Source of the DNA: an uncultured Saprospiraceae bacterium
GTDB lineage: Bacteria > Bacteroidota > Bacteroidia > Chitinophagales > Saprospiraceae
Reading direction: 5' to 3'
DNA length: 8,118 nt
NCBI GenBank assembly: GCA_937969485.1
Contig: CALBVQ010000079.1
Location: forward strand, 1 to 8,118
The translations under genes and the position numbers were made by a program. Of this stretch, positions 1 to 7,700 are shown piece after piece; within the stretch, counting starts at the first letter, position 1; every line of letters begins with the position of its first letter. Under the pieces are notes generated by a model. It did not search any database, was not told the origin of the DNA, and worked only from the letters and a program-made list of their open reading frames with translations.

Positions 1-5
1 GCAAA

Positions 6-91
6 GAGAATGGGAGCTCAACAGTTCTTTTGAAGCGCAGGCGTGGTCACCATCACGGTGAGCATCAAAAGAGCTGGACGTTCCCATTATC
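6..91. repeat. Composite inverted repeat / possible structured element at left edge
   Basis: Nested complementary arms are visible. Outer arm 9-15 (AATGGGA) pairs with 82-88 (TCCCATT), extended by two pairs after one mismatch. Middle arm 22-33 pairs with 65-76 over 12 bp with one G-U pair; its core is TCTTTTGA / TCAAAAGA. A terminal hairpin is formed by 47-51 (TCACC) and 57-61 (GGTGA) with a five-base loop. The first 100 bases are about 50% GC, clearly richer than the AT-rich sequence that follows. It could be a structured RNA, a small palindromic mobile element, or the end of an upstream gene cut by the window edge. A + strand frame stays open from the edge to a stop at 168-170, but its residues match nothing I know. 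The inverted repeat is directly seen; its function is unknown. Confidence 0.5.
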
Positions 92-116
92 GAAGCAGTT
101 TAAGCTCGTAATAGAT

Positions 117-138
117 ATCTTAATGCATATTTCGGGTT
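117..138 (+). repeat. 22-bp direct repeat, left copy
   Basis: This matches 7973-7994 in the same orientation at 21 of 22 positions, and the 15-base core TGCATATTTCGGGTT is identical (124-138 and 7980-7994). Exactly 90 bases after the start of each copy there is GCTAGCA (207-213 and 8063-8069), followed shortly by ATTTCTAA (219-226 and 8070-8077). The shared order suggests that the left copy is the start of a diverged version of the longer element at the right end. A 21/22 match is not expected by chance in 8 kb. Family and function are unknown. Confidence 0.65.
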
Positions 139-183
139 TAAGGTTTTACTTTATTTTCAAGAATTATTAAATCAAGTACAAGG

Positions 184-306
184 CAGAAAACGCAAGGATA
201 GCCTTAGCTAGCATGAGTATTTCTAACGAAGTAATTGCTTTTATAAACTTGAAAATATGCGAGATTCTAAAACAGAATTGGTATAAGACTATGTCTGCGT
301 TTTCTG
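184..306. repeat. Spaced 11-bp perfect inverted repeat
   Basis: CAGAAAACGCA at 184-194 is perfectly complementary to TGCGTTTTCTG at 296-306, with about 100 bases between. A second complementary pair (153-161 and 248-256) overlaps this interval and would compete with it for folding. The arms are directly seen. No recognisable gene lies between them, and I cannot tell an RNA stem from remnants of a small mobile element. Confidence 0.4.
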
Positions 307-491
307 ACTTGAGCTCATGATAAATACACTTCGATTTTTTTTACGACGATATAAAAGCAAATTGGCATTAATTCTAGATACATGCCTTTCGAAGCATATT
401 ATTTTTAGAGACTCCTATAAGATCATAAATCGTAAGAACTAAAAAATGCAGGATTCAAAGGCATAACATATAATTACTGCCGTAGAATCTA

Positions 492-522
492 GTTGTCAAA
501 CAATTTAATTTCTATACTTTTA
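492..522 (+). promoter_or_regulatory. Candidate Bacteroidota-type promoter for the M1 peptidase
   Basis: GTTG at 492-495, a 19-base spacer and TACTTTTA at 515-522 resemble the Bacteroidota sigma-ABfr consensus (TTTG about 19-21 bases before TAnnTTTG), with one mismatch in each box. Transcription would begin near 529 and leave a leader of roughly 75 bases before the ATG at 603. AT-rich DNA gives such matches easily, so this is only a candidate. Confidence 0.35.
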
Positions 523-602
523 GCTAAAAATGTAAAAAGTGCTCAAACACAATTTTAACTAGCTACAAACTCGTTATGAAAACCTACAAGCGATAGTCAT
601 CT

Positions 603-2237
603 ATGAATAAATACCTAATCCTTTTCTTGTTACTAGTGAATAGCCTATGCAATATATTTTCTCAAGAGTTCACGCTGCAGGATACCTTGAGAGGAAGTAT
701 TACGGCTGAAAGAGTATGGTGGGATCTCACACATTATGAATTAAGTATTCAGGTCAATCCTGAAAGTAATCAGTTGTCAGGAAACAACATCATAAGTTAT
801 ACGGTACTTGCTCAGGATTCTATCTTACAACTCGATCTGCAAGATACTATGCGTATTAGTAATGTGGTTCAAAATGGAGAACGGCTAAGTTTTTCAAGAA
901 ACGGAAATGTATATTTGATTTATCTTAATGATAAGCAGCCTTTGGGTTCAACCCAAAAACTTCACGTATTCTTTAATGGAAAGCCAAAAATCAGCAAACT
1001 CCCCCCTTGGGATGGAGGAATGACGTGGGCTTTCGATGACAATGGAAATCACTTTGTTGCTACGTCGGTGCAAGGTGAAGGCGCAAGTCTATGGTGGCCT
1101 TGTAAAGATCATATGTATGATGAGCCAGATAGTATGAAAATGCATATTACGGTTCCAGCAGGACTGATGGATGTCAGTAATGGTCGGCTGACCGCGGTTG
1201 ATTCACTTGAGAATGACTTGGTACGATTTACATGGAACGTGACGAATCCCATAAATAATTATGGTGTAAACATTAATGTGGGAGATTACACCCATTTTAG
1301 TGAGACGTATGAGGGACTTGATGGAGATCTTACGTGCGATTACTATGTGCTGAGTTACAACGAAAACAAAGCGAAGCGTCAATTTCGACAAGTTCCTATG
1401 ATGTTGGAAGCATTTGAGCATTGGTTTGGTCCTTACCCGTTCTATGAAGATGGATTCAAATTGGTGGAAGTACCCTATCTTGGGATGGAACATCAGAGCT
1501 CGGTGACATATGGAAATGGATATGAAAACGGATATCGAGGTAGAGATTTAAGTCGGACAGGCTGGGGAAATAAATTTGATTTTATCATTATCCATGAAAG
1601 TGGACACGAGTGGTTTGCGAACAATATCACGAATAGAGATATTGCGGATATGTGGATTCATGAATCATTCACAGCATATTCGGAGTCCTTATATCTCGAC
1701 TATCATTTTGGCAAGGAAGCGGGAAGAGAATATGTACGAGGAACGAGAGCTAACATCAAAAACGACCGACCGATCATAGGCTATTATGATGTAAATCATT
1801 CTGGTTCGGGCGATATGTATTATAAAGGTGCGAATATGCTGAATACGATTCGCTCGATTATAGGTGACGACGAGCTGTGGAGAGAGATATTGGTAGGGCT
1901 TAATGATACTTTTCGGCACAGCACGGTTACAACTCAACAGATCGAGGAATACATTATCAATAAAAGTAAGTATGACTTAAAGTCGACCTTTAATCAATAC
2001 TTGCGAACGGCAGATGTTCCTATTTTGGAATGGGAAAAAAAAGGTGATGCCTTGTGGTTTCGATGGACTAATTGTTTGATCGAATTTAATATGCCAGTGG
2101 AACTAAACAGTACAAGAACCAATATTAAGATCTTCCCTACGACGGATTGGAATTACATCGAGATCAATCCCAGTGAAAAACGGTGGGCGATTGACGAGAA
2201 TTATTTTGCGGGGTTTAAAAAGGGGAAGAAGGACTAG
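603..2237 (+). CDS. Secreted M1-family zinc metallopeptidase (aminopeptidase N-like)
   Basis: This is a 544-residue zinc exopeptidase expected to remove N-terminal residues from peptides outside the cytoplasm. Residues 1-20 look like a Sec signal peptide: basic NK, a hydrophobic leucine-rich core, and a likely cut after NIFS. Residues about 35-250 form the N-terminal beta domain typical of M1 enzymes (for example the WWPCKDH segment near 165). The catalytic domain follows. GMEHQ at 294-298 is the substrate-amine motif, with His where the classical GxMEN has Asn. HESGH at 331-335 and Glu354 form the HExxH-x18-E zinc site. Tyr407 in the YYKG segment is the likely transition-state Tyr. The protein ends after a short C-terminal beta region, so it lacks the large helical domain of aminopeptidase N (about 870 residues); this agrees with the shorter cold-active-aminopeptidase-like group. 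The start is the only ATG that leaves a complete signal peptide, and there is no Shine-Dalgarno. The family call is firm; the substrate is unknown. It has no evident link to the repair genes downstream. Confidence 0.93.
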   Translation: MNKYLILFLLLVNSLCNIFSQEFTLQDTLRGSITAERVWWDLTHYELSIQVNPESNQLSGNNIISYTVLAQDSILQLDLQDTMRISNVVQNGERLSFSRNGNVYLIYLNDKQPLGSTQKLHVFFNGKPKISKLPPWDGGMTWAFDDNGNHFVATSVQGEGASLWWPCKDHMYDEPDSMKMHITVPAGLMDVSNGRLTAVDSLENDLVRFTWNVTNPINNYGVNINVGDYTHFSETYEGLDGDLTCDYYVLSYNENKAKRQFRQVPMMLEAFEHWFGPYPFYEDGFKLVEVPYLGMEHQSSVTYGNGYENGYRGRDLSRTGWGNKFDFIIIHESGHEWFANNITNRDIADMWIHESFTAYSESLYLDYHFGKEAGREYVRGTRANIKNDRPIIGYYDVNHSGSGDMYYKGANMLNTIRSIIGDDELWREILVGLNDTFRHSTVTTQQIEEYIINKSKYDLKSTFNQYLRTADVPILEWEKKGDALWFRWTNCLIEFNMPVELNSTRTNIKIFPTTDWNYIEINPSEKRWAIDENYFAGFKKGKKD

Positions 2238-2262
2238 AATAAAATGGGTGACTAGTATTTAT

Positions 2263-2319
2263 GCCATTTAAAACCAATGAATCATTGTGAACTTGGTATT
2301 TAAATCGGTAAGGCTTTTA
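2263..2319 (+). terminator. Terminator-like hairpin after the M1 peptidase gene
   Basis: ATTTAAAACCAA (2266-2277) pairs with TTGGTATTTAAAT (2293-2305) over 12 bp with one bulged base. An outer GCC (2263-2265) can pair with GGC (2312-2314), and TTTT follows directly. A competing small hairpin, CAATG-AAT-CATTG (2275-2287), sits inside. It lies 25 bases past the stop codon and would end transcription of the peptidase gene. The stem is AT-rich and the T run short, so strength is uncertain. Confidence 0.42.
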
Positions 2320-2491
2320 TCAAAGGGCATCACACAATTTCGGTCTCGGAGATGAAACCAAATCACCAAACCAAATCGGAAGATATCGCATAGTTTGTTC
2401 AAAACTGTCATCGAATGTTGTATAGAAAAAGACGGTGGCTCATTGTAAGTGAATTGAAAGAAATATTTCGCTTAAAGACAAATTAGCAGCG

Positions 2492-2515
2492 AAAAACACG
2501 TAAAGATTTTTACGC
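2492..2515 (-). terminator. Terminator-like hairpin after the repressor gene
   Basis: On the minus strand, CGTAAA, a four-base loop and TTTACG form a 6-bp stem (2514-2499), followed by TG and five T's (2496-2492). It lies about 60 bases downstream of the repressor's TGA stop. The stem is short and AT-rich; the placement is right but the strength is doubtful. Confidence 0.35.
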
Positions 2516-2574
2516 AAGGGAAAAGGACTACATCGAAATCCGTCACAATAAGAAGCTTTAGGAAATGGACGAGA

Positions 2575-3345
2575 TCATTCCCTACTCCCTACGTACTCAT
2601 TCAATATCGTTAACTCACGCTGTAAACTATTGATCTTTTCCAATAACACATTCTCCGTGTACTTGTCGGCTGAGTCTTGGATTGATATGGACGCTACAAA
2701 CTCCCATATTTCTAGAATATCCCGTCCTGGCATCGTGAAGGTTTTGTAGTGCGGATTGTCTGATTGCAGGTAAATTTCCCCGTCCTCTACTTTTACTATT
2801 CGTTTGAACACGATTCCCTCGTCTCTAGAAACGACAATGTATCGACATCCCAATTTTATTTTAGTAACTGCATCAATATACTCTCCTATTACGTACGAAC
2901 CGTCAATTATAGGCGGCATCGAATCTCCCTTGATAGGGAAAGCTCTACAATTAATGGCTTGGGGCAAGAATGGCAAGTATAGATGTTCTAAGTTTTCAAT
3001 GTACTCCGGGTCACTGTAATTCCCTAGATATCCTGCACTCGCGTCTTGGGGGATAATTTCTATGACTCGATCTCCATTTACATCAATCTGTATCGGCATA
3101 ATCATGCTACTCTGATTAATGATTTCATCGTAGTTTTCTTCGTTGATTTCCGTGGTCAACAATAAGTCAACTGAAATTTTAAAGTAACGCGAGATACGTA
3201 GCAAGACCTCTATACCTGGGTCATGAATCCCCTTTTCATACTTGGCCAAATTCGACCGACTGAGCATCAGACTATCAGCTAGCTTGACTTGCGAGAGCTT
3301 CTCTTTAGCTCGTAGGAACTTTATATTTTCAGGCAATTTATTCAT
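2575..3345 (-). CDS. XRE-family HTH repressor with LexA-like S24 self-cleaving domain
   Basis: This is a 256-residue transcriptional repressor of the cI/LexA type. Residues about 5-62 are an HTH_3 DNA-binding domain; the helix-turn-helix spans roughly 18-40 (LSQVKLADSLMLSRSNLAKYE). Residues 64-98 are a linker. Residues about 99-225 are an S24 peptidase-like domain with all the expected parts: an Ala104-Gly105 cleavage site within SAGY, Ser142 in GDSMPP as nucleophile, and Lys181 in VFKRI as general base. The spacings of 38 and 39 residues are close to those of E. coli LexA (Ala84, Ser119, Lys156). A short amphipathic, possibly coiled tail follows (about 228-252). It is read divergently from the polymerase genes, and its ATG is only 6 bp from a long palindrome, so it probably represses both itself and them. 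In the family, RecA filaments stimulate self-cleavage after DNA damage; that this protein responds the same way is inference. The HTH is XRE-type rather than the winged helix of classical LexA, so it is not canonical LexA. A prophage-type regulator is an alternative, but no phage genes are nearby. Confidence 0.9.
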   Translation of the reverse strand: MNKLPENIKFLRAKEKLSQVKLADSLMLSRSNLAKYEKGIHDPGIEVLLRISRYFKISVDLLLTTEINEENYDEIINQSSMIMPIQIDVNGDRVIEIIPQDASAGYLGNYSDPEYIENLEHLYLPFLPQAINCRAFPIKGDSMPPIIDGSYVIGEYIDAVTKIKLGCRYIVVSRDEGIVFKRIVKVEDGEIYLQSDNPHYKTFTMPGRDILEIWEFVASISIQDSADKYTENVLLEKINSLQRELTILNEYVGSRE

Positions 3346-3351
3346 TGTTCG

Positions 3352-3390
3352 TATTTATCACACAAATAAACATTAATTATGTGATAAATA
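3352..3390. promoter_or_regulatory. Palindromic operator between the repressor and the polymerase genes
   Basis: TATTTATCACA (3352-3362) and TGTGATAAATA (3380-3390) are perfect 11-bp inverted arms separated by 17 bp. The spacer is itself partly symmetric, with five of eight pairs matching about a centre at 3371. The palindrome sits 6 bp before the repressor ATG (minus strand) and 44 bp before the proposed polymerase start (plus strand), where it could control both promoters. CAAATAAA (3363-3370) read on the minus strand is TTTATTTG, a 7/8 match to the Bacteroidota -7 box, so the repressor's own promoter may lie inside it. Binding by the adjacent S24 repressor is inference from position. Confidence 0.68.
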
Positions 3391-3434
3391 TACTCAACTT
3401 TACTGGACTTTCAAATCATTTAAAAATTCTTTTT

Positions 3435-4685
3435 TTGAAAAAGTCGATCGTTCATTTAGACTTGGATACCTTTTTCGTTTCTTGCGAAAGGCTAGCCAAT
3501 TCTTCACTAAAAGGTATCCCGCTAATTATTGGTGGGTCGAAAGGGCGTGGTGTAGTAAGCTGTGCATCGATAGAAGCTCGCAGATACGGAGTGAGATCAG
3601 GGATGCCACAGTTTATGGCGAATAAACTATGTCCACAAGCTAAGGTGATTAAAGGAGATTACGAACTGTATTCTAAATGCTCCACTCTAGTTACCGACAT
3701 CATTCAAGACAATGCACCGGTGATGGAGAAGTCCTCCATTGATGAATTTTACGTCGATATAACAGGGATGGATAAATATTTCGGCTGTCTGAAATGGACA
3801 ACAGAACTCCGCACAAAAATCATAAAAGAAAGTGGGCTACCGATTTCCTTTGGGCTGTCTATCAATAAGACGGTTTCTAAAATGGCAACTAATGAGGGGA
3901 AACCTATGGGTCAATTAATGGTAGAAGAGGATGAAGTGAGGTCTTTTATGAATCCCCTACCTATTATCAGGTTACCCGGAATTGGTCCTAGTACGTTTCA
4001 AACACTCACTAGAATAGGTATTCGCAAGATTGAAACCTTGGCTGAAATACCCAATGAGGTTATGCAGAAATTGCTAGGAAAATCAGGTCTTTCGATCGCA
4101 CAAAAAGCCAAAGGAATCGATTTTTCTCCCGTAAAACCCTACCAAAAACGAAAAAGCCTATCGAAGGAAAGAACTTTTCAACAAGATACTATTGATAAGA
4201 AAATGCTTCACACGCTTCTGGCAGGAATGGTAGAAGATCTATGCTATCAGTTACGATCTGAAAAGACATTGACCGCCTGTATTACTGTAAAAATCAAGTA
4301 TACCAATTTCGACACACATACTAAGCAAGTGACCATTAGTCATACGGCTTGTGACGTAACGATACGAAAAGCTGCCTATCAATTGCTACACGATGTCTAT
4401 CAACGAAGAATGCGCATTCGGCTTTTGGGTGTGTCTTTTTCGAAACTAGTTAATGGTTTACACCAGATCAACTTGTTTGACGATACACCTGAAAAGATAA
4501 ACCTGTATCAAGCGATGGATGGGATTAAGAATAGATTTAATTCGGGCGTGATTCAGTGGGGTACTGGGTTTAAACCCAAAGAAAAGGAAGTAGCTACTGC
4601 TAGTGCTCCTGCAGTTACGGATGCTACGCCACAGTTCAAATTTAAAAGTAGTGCACATTTATATGAATCAGTAGGAGGACGCTAA
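3435..4685 (+). CDS. dinB: Y-family translesion DNA polymerase (DinB/UmuC type)
   Basis: This is a 416-residue lesion-bypass polymerase. The palm and finger domains carry the metal-binding residues: Asp9 in VHLDLDTFF, and Asp103-Glu104 in SSIDEFYVD. Phe14 is the likely steric gate against ribonucleotides. Residues about 170-240 are a helix-hairpin-helix thumb (LPGIGPSTFQTL), and about 240-340 the little-finger domain. QINLF at 344-348 fits the beta-clamp-binding consensus QLxLF. A UmuC-like tail of about 65 residues follows (LYQAMDGIKNRF). Start choice: no ATG is available near the conserved N-terminus. TTG at 3435 gives MKKSIVHLDLD and puts the catalytic pair at 103/104, the same numbers as in E. 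coli DinB. The frame stays open upstream to a TTG at 3345 and a GTG at 3381, but those starts lie at the repressor start and inside the palindrome. It is followed after 23 bp by a DnaE-type gene, presumably one transcript under the adjacent repressor. DinB versus UmuC subfamily cannot be settled by eye. Confidence 0.92.
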   Translation: MKKSIVHLDLDTFFVSCERLANSSLKGIPLIIGGSKGRGVVSCASIEARRYGVRSGMPQFMANKLCPQAKVIKGDYELYSKCSTLVTDIIQDNAPVMEKSSIDEFYVDITGMDKYFGCLKWTTELRTKIIKESGLPISFGLSINKTVSKMATNEGKPMGQLMVEEDEVRSFMNPLPIIRLPGIGPSTFQTLTRIGIRKIETLAEIPNEVMQKLLGKSGLSIAQKAKGIDFSPVKPYQKRKSLSKERTFQQDTIDKKMLHTLLAGMVEDLCYQLRSEKTLTACITVKIKYTNFDTHTKQVTISHTACDVTIRKAAYQLLHDVYQRRMRIRLLGVSFSKLVNGLHQINLFDDTPEKINLYQAMDGIKNRFNSGVIQWGTGFKPKEKEVATASAPAVTDATPQFKFKSSAHLYESVGGR

Positions 4686-4708
4686 ACCTACCATCAAAAA
4701 TCCAATTA

Positions 4709-7700
4709 ATGTATCTGAATTGTCACACACAATATTCTCTGCGCTATGGAACGCTCTCTGTACAAGACTTAGTAAAGCAAGCAAAAGCATGTGACATTGA
4801 AGTCTTGGCAATTACAGACATTAACAACACTACCGCTGTATACGATTTTATTCTAGACTGTTTAGAACACGATATAAAACCGATTGTGGGTATTGACTTT
4901 AGGACGAGTAACAAGCAACATTTCATCGCCCTTGCAAGAGATAGAGAGGGTTTTAGGGAAATGAACGAATTACTCAGTTTTTCCAATATCAACAAAACTC
5001 CACTCCCTGAGACTGCACCAGAATGGAATCATGTAAACGTGATATACCCTTTTGGCCTTGAGCCAACCCCCTTAAGAGAACACGAATATGTAGGCATACG
5101 AATCGATCAACTAAACAAACTCAAAACCAACAAGCTGTATTCCCGTCAAGAAAAAGTCGTCATTCTTCATACCGTAAGTCATGCCTCGCCTCAGCATTAC
5201 GGGCTGCATGGAGTGATGCGAGCGATTGATAACAACATACTACTCAGCGATCTTACCCGAGAAGACGTGGGCTCACGAGCTGACATTATGATGCAAAAAA
5301 AAGATCTACTCGATAAGTATGATTTCTTCCCCACCATCGTACACACGACCAAAAAAGTGATGGAGGATTGTAATTTCACCTTTGATTTCGACACACCGAA
5401 AAACAAAAAAACATATACCAATACACGCTACAACGATAAAGTTCTACTGACCAAGCTCGCACTGGAGGGTATGAATCGTAGATACGGCAAAAACAATCAA
5501 GAAGCAAAACGAAGGGTGCTTCACGAAATAGAAATTATTCACAATCTAGAATTCTCAGGCTATTTTCTCATTACCTGGGACATCATAAAATACAGTATGA
5601 CGAGTGGGCATTATCACGTCGGAAGAGGAAGTGGAGCGAACAGTATTGTAGCGTATTGCCTACATATTACAAACATATGCCCCATGGATCTCAATCTGTA
5701 CTTTGAGCGATTTCTGAACCCGGAACGTAAGACACCGCCCGACTTTGACATTGATTGGTCATGGCAAGATAGAGACTCGATTCTACAGTATATTTTCACG
5801 AGATTCGATCAGGACAAGGTAGCGTTCGTTTCGACTTTGGGGTCGTTCAAACATAGATCTACGTTTAGGGAAATAGGCAAGGTTTTCGGGCTAGCGAAAG
5901 AAGAGCTAGATCATCTAGCAAAGACACACTGGAACGCGCATCGTAAAAATGACGTAGTGCGAAAAGTCCATAAATACGCTCAGCAGTTAGCCGGTTTTCC
6001 GAATCAGCGAAGTCTACATGCCTGTGGTGTTATCGTTTCAGAAGAACCACTCACCTACTATGCCGCTCTAGACATGCCTCCCAAAGGCTTTCAGACGACT
6101 CAATTCGACATGTACACTGCAGAGGAAATTGGCTATGAGAAGCTAGATATTCTATCACAGAGAGGTATAGGGCATATCAATGATGCGGTCGAAATCATCA
6201 AAGAGAATAAGAACATAACTGTACCCATCGAAGAATTTTACACCTTCAAAGATGACCCCAATCTCAATCAAAACTTAGCGAAAGGAAATACACTCGGCTG
6301 TTTCTATATAGAAAGTCCGGCAATGAGGGGTTTACTGCGACGATTAAGGTGCGAGAACTACCACACCTTAGTTGCCGCCTCGTCTATTATCAGGCCCGGA
6401 GTCGCTAAGTCAGGGATGATGAGAGAATACGTTTTCAGACACAACAATCCTGACAAATTCGAATATTTTCACGATGTGTTTAAAGAGCAATTACACGAGA
6501 CATATGGAGTGATGGTATATCAAGAAGACGTGATGAAAATAGCGCATGCGTTTGCGGGCTTGGATCTTTCGCATGCGGATATACTTCGAAGAGGGATGTC
6601 AGGTAAATCGAGATCGAAAAAAGAATTCTTGAAAGTCAAACAACAGTACTTTGAAAATTGTAAAAAGAAGGGTTACTCGGACAAGTTAACGGAAGAAGTG
6701 TATCGACAGATAGAGTCCTTTGCTGGTTACTCGTTCTGCAAAGCCCATTCAGCCTCCTACTCTGTCGAGAGCTACCAAAGTCTATATCTGAAAACCTACT
6801 ACCCTATCGAATTCATGGTTGCAGTGATCAACAACTTTGGCGGGTTTTATCGAACCGAAGTGTATGTCCATGAGGCGAGAATGGCTGGAGCAACAATACA
6901 GCCTGCCTGTATAAATACCAGTAATAATCTAACATCTGTTCAAGAGAAAACCATCACGCTAGGCTTCATTCACATCAACAACATTGATGCAAAGACGAAG
7001 AACGCGATGACAAACAGTCGACAGACTCACGGTCCTTACAAGAGCCTCATTGACTTCATCGAACGAGTTCCTATAGGAATAGAATCCTTGCAAACATTGA
7101 TTTTTGCGGGGGCATTTCGATTTACGGGAAAGTCAAAAAGTAAATTAATTATCGAAGCTCGAATGTTATTGTCGGATTATAAGCCTGATCTTGTTAACAC
7201 GAGACTATTTGAAATCCCGTCTCCAGAATATAATCTTCCTGATCTTCCGCATAGTTATCTAGAGGATGCCTACGATGAGCTTGAACTTTATGGATTCCCT
7301 GTTACGTGCTCACCATTTGACCTGTTGCAAACTGAATATCGGGGATCGCATATGGCGAAGGATCTCGTGTCTTGTAAAGGGAAAAGAGTGCGAATGGTCG
7401 GTTACTTGATCAGTAGAAAAAATGTACCTACAAGTCAGGGGAATATGAATTTTGGGACGTGGATAGATGTGGAGGGCACGTACTTCGACAGTACGCACTT
7501 TGCTAAGTGTTTGACTCAATATCCGTTCAGTGGTGGCGGTTGCTATCTACTAGAAGGAAAGGTAGACATAGACTTTTCTTTTCCCAGTCTGATGATTGAA
7601 AAAATGGGACGATTGCCCTTTATGGCAGATCCTCGCTATGATGATCAAGAGCAAAAAAAATTCGATCAGCGAAAACGCTTTAAAGAAGATTACAGCGGAA

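Larger units (their letters stand above)
92..602. other. Non-coding stretch upstream of the M1 peptidase gene
   Basis: No coding frame of convincing length or recognisable product is visible on either strand. The stretch is AT-rich and contains the left copy of a 22-bp repeat (117-138), a spaced inverted repeat (184-194 / 296-306), a second shorter one (153-161 ATTTTCAAG / 248-256 CTTGAAAAT), and a candidate promoter near 492-522. No tRNA, CRISPR array or riboswitch was recognised. Confidence 0.6.
2238..2574. other. Intergenic stretch between convergent gene ends, with a possible decayed ORF
   Basis: This is the 337 bp between the stop of the peptidase gene and the stop of the convergently read repressor gene. 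It holds one terminator-like hairpin for each strand. On the + strand, the frame running from 2394 to about 2626 reads like coding sequence (charged, no long low-complexity runs) but is interrupted by TAG at 2484-2486 and 2559-2561 and has no obvious start. It could be a decayed gene remnant or chance. I recognise no product. Confidence 0.35.

Noticed and set aside
1..88. A minus-strand frame starting with ATG at 88 and running off the left edge
   Set aside because: It lies wholly within the inverted repeat, has no recognisable product, and cannot be judged without the sequence to the left.
3..170. A + frame open from the left edge to TAA at 168-170 (55 codons)
   Set aside because: Its residues (KRRRGHHHGEH, then a hydrophobic tail) match no family I know, and the same bases form a nested inverted repeat. 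The frame is too short and edge-cut to call as a gene.
1203..1493. Antisense ORF inside the M1 peptidase gene, and the similar shorter ORFs inside all four genes
   Set aside because: They overlap strongly supported genes in other frames and show no domain or start-site context of their own.
2575..3345. Calling the repressor canonical LexA, or reading the locus as a prophage immunity region
   Set aside because: The HTH is XRE-type, not the LexA winged helix. No phage structural, integrase or lysis genes are present, and the divergent genes are repair polymerases.
3435..4685. Assigning the Y-family protein as ImuB
   Set aside because: ImuB lacks the catalytic carboxylates, whereas Asp9, Asp103 and Glu104 are all present here.
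2034..7660. Runs of eight A's in coding sequence (2035-2042, 5295-5302, 7653-7660) as possible slippage or recoding sites
   Set aside because: All encode ordinary lysine-rich segments in intact frames, and no alternative frame gives a meaningful product. They are expected in AT-rich coding DNA.
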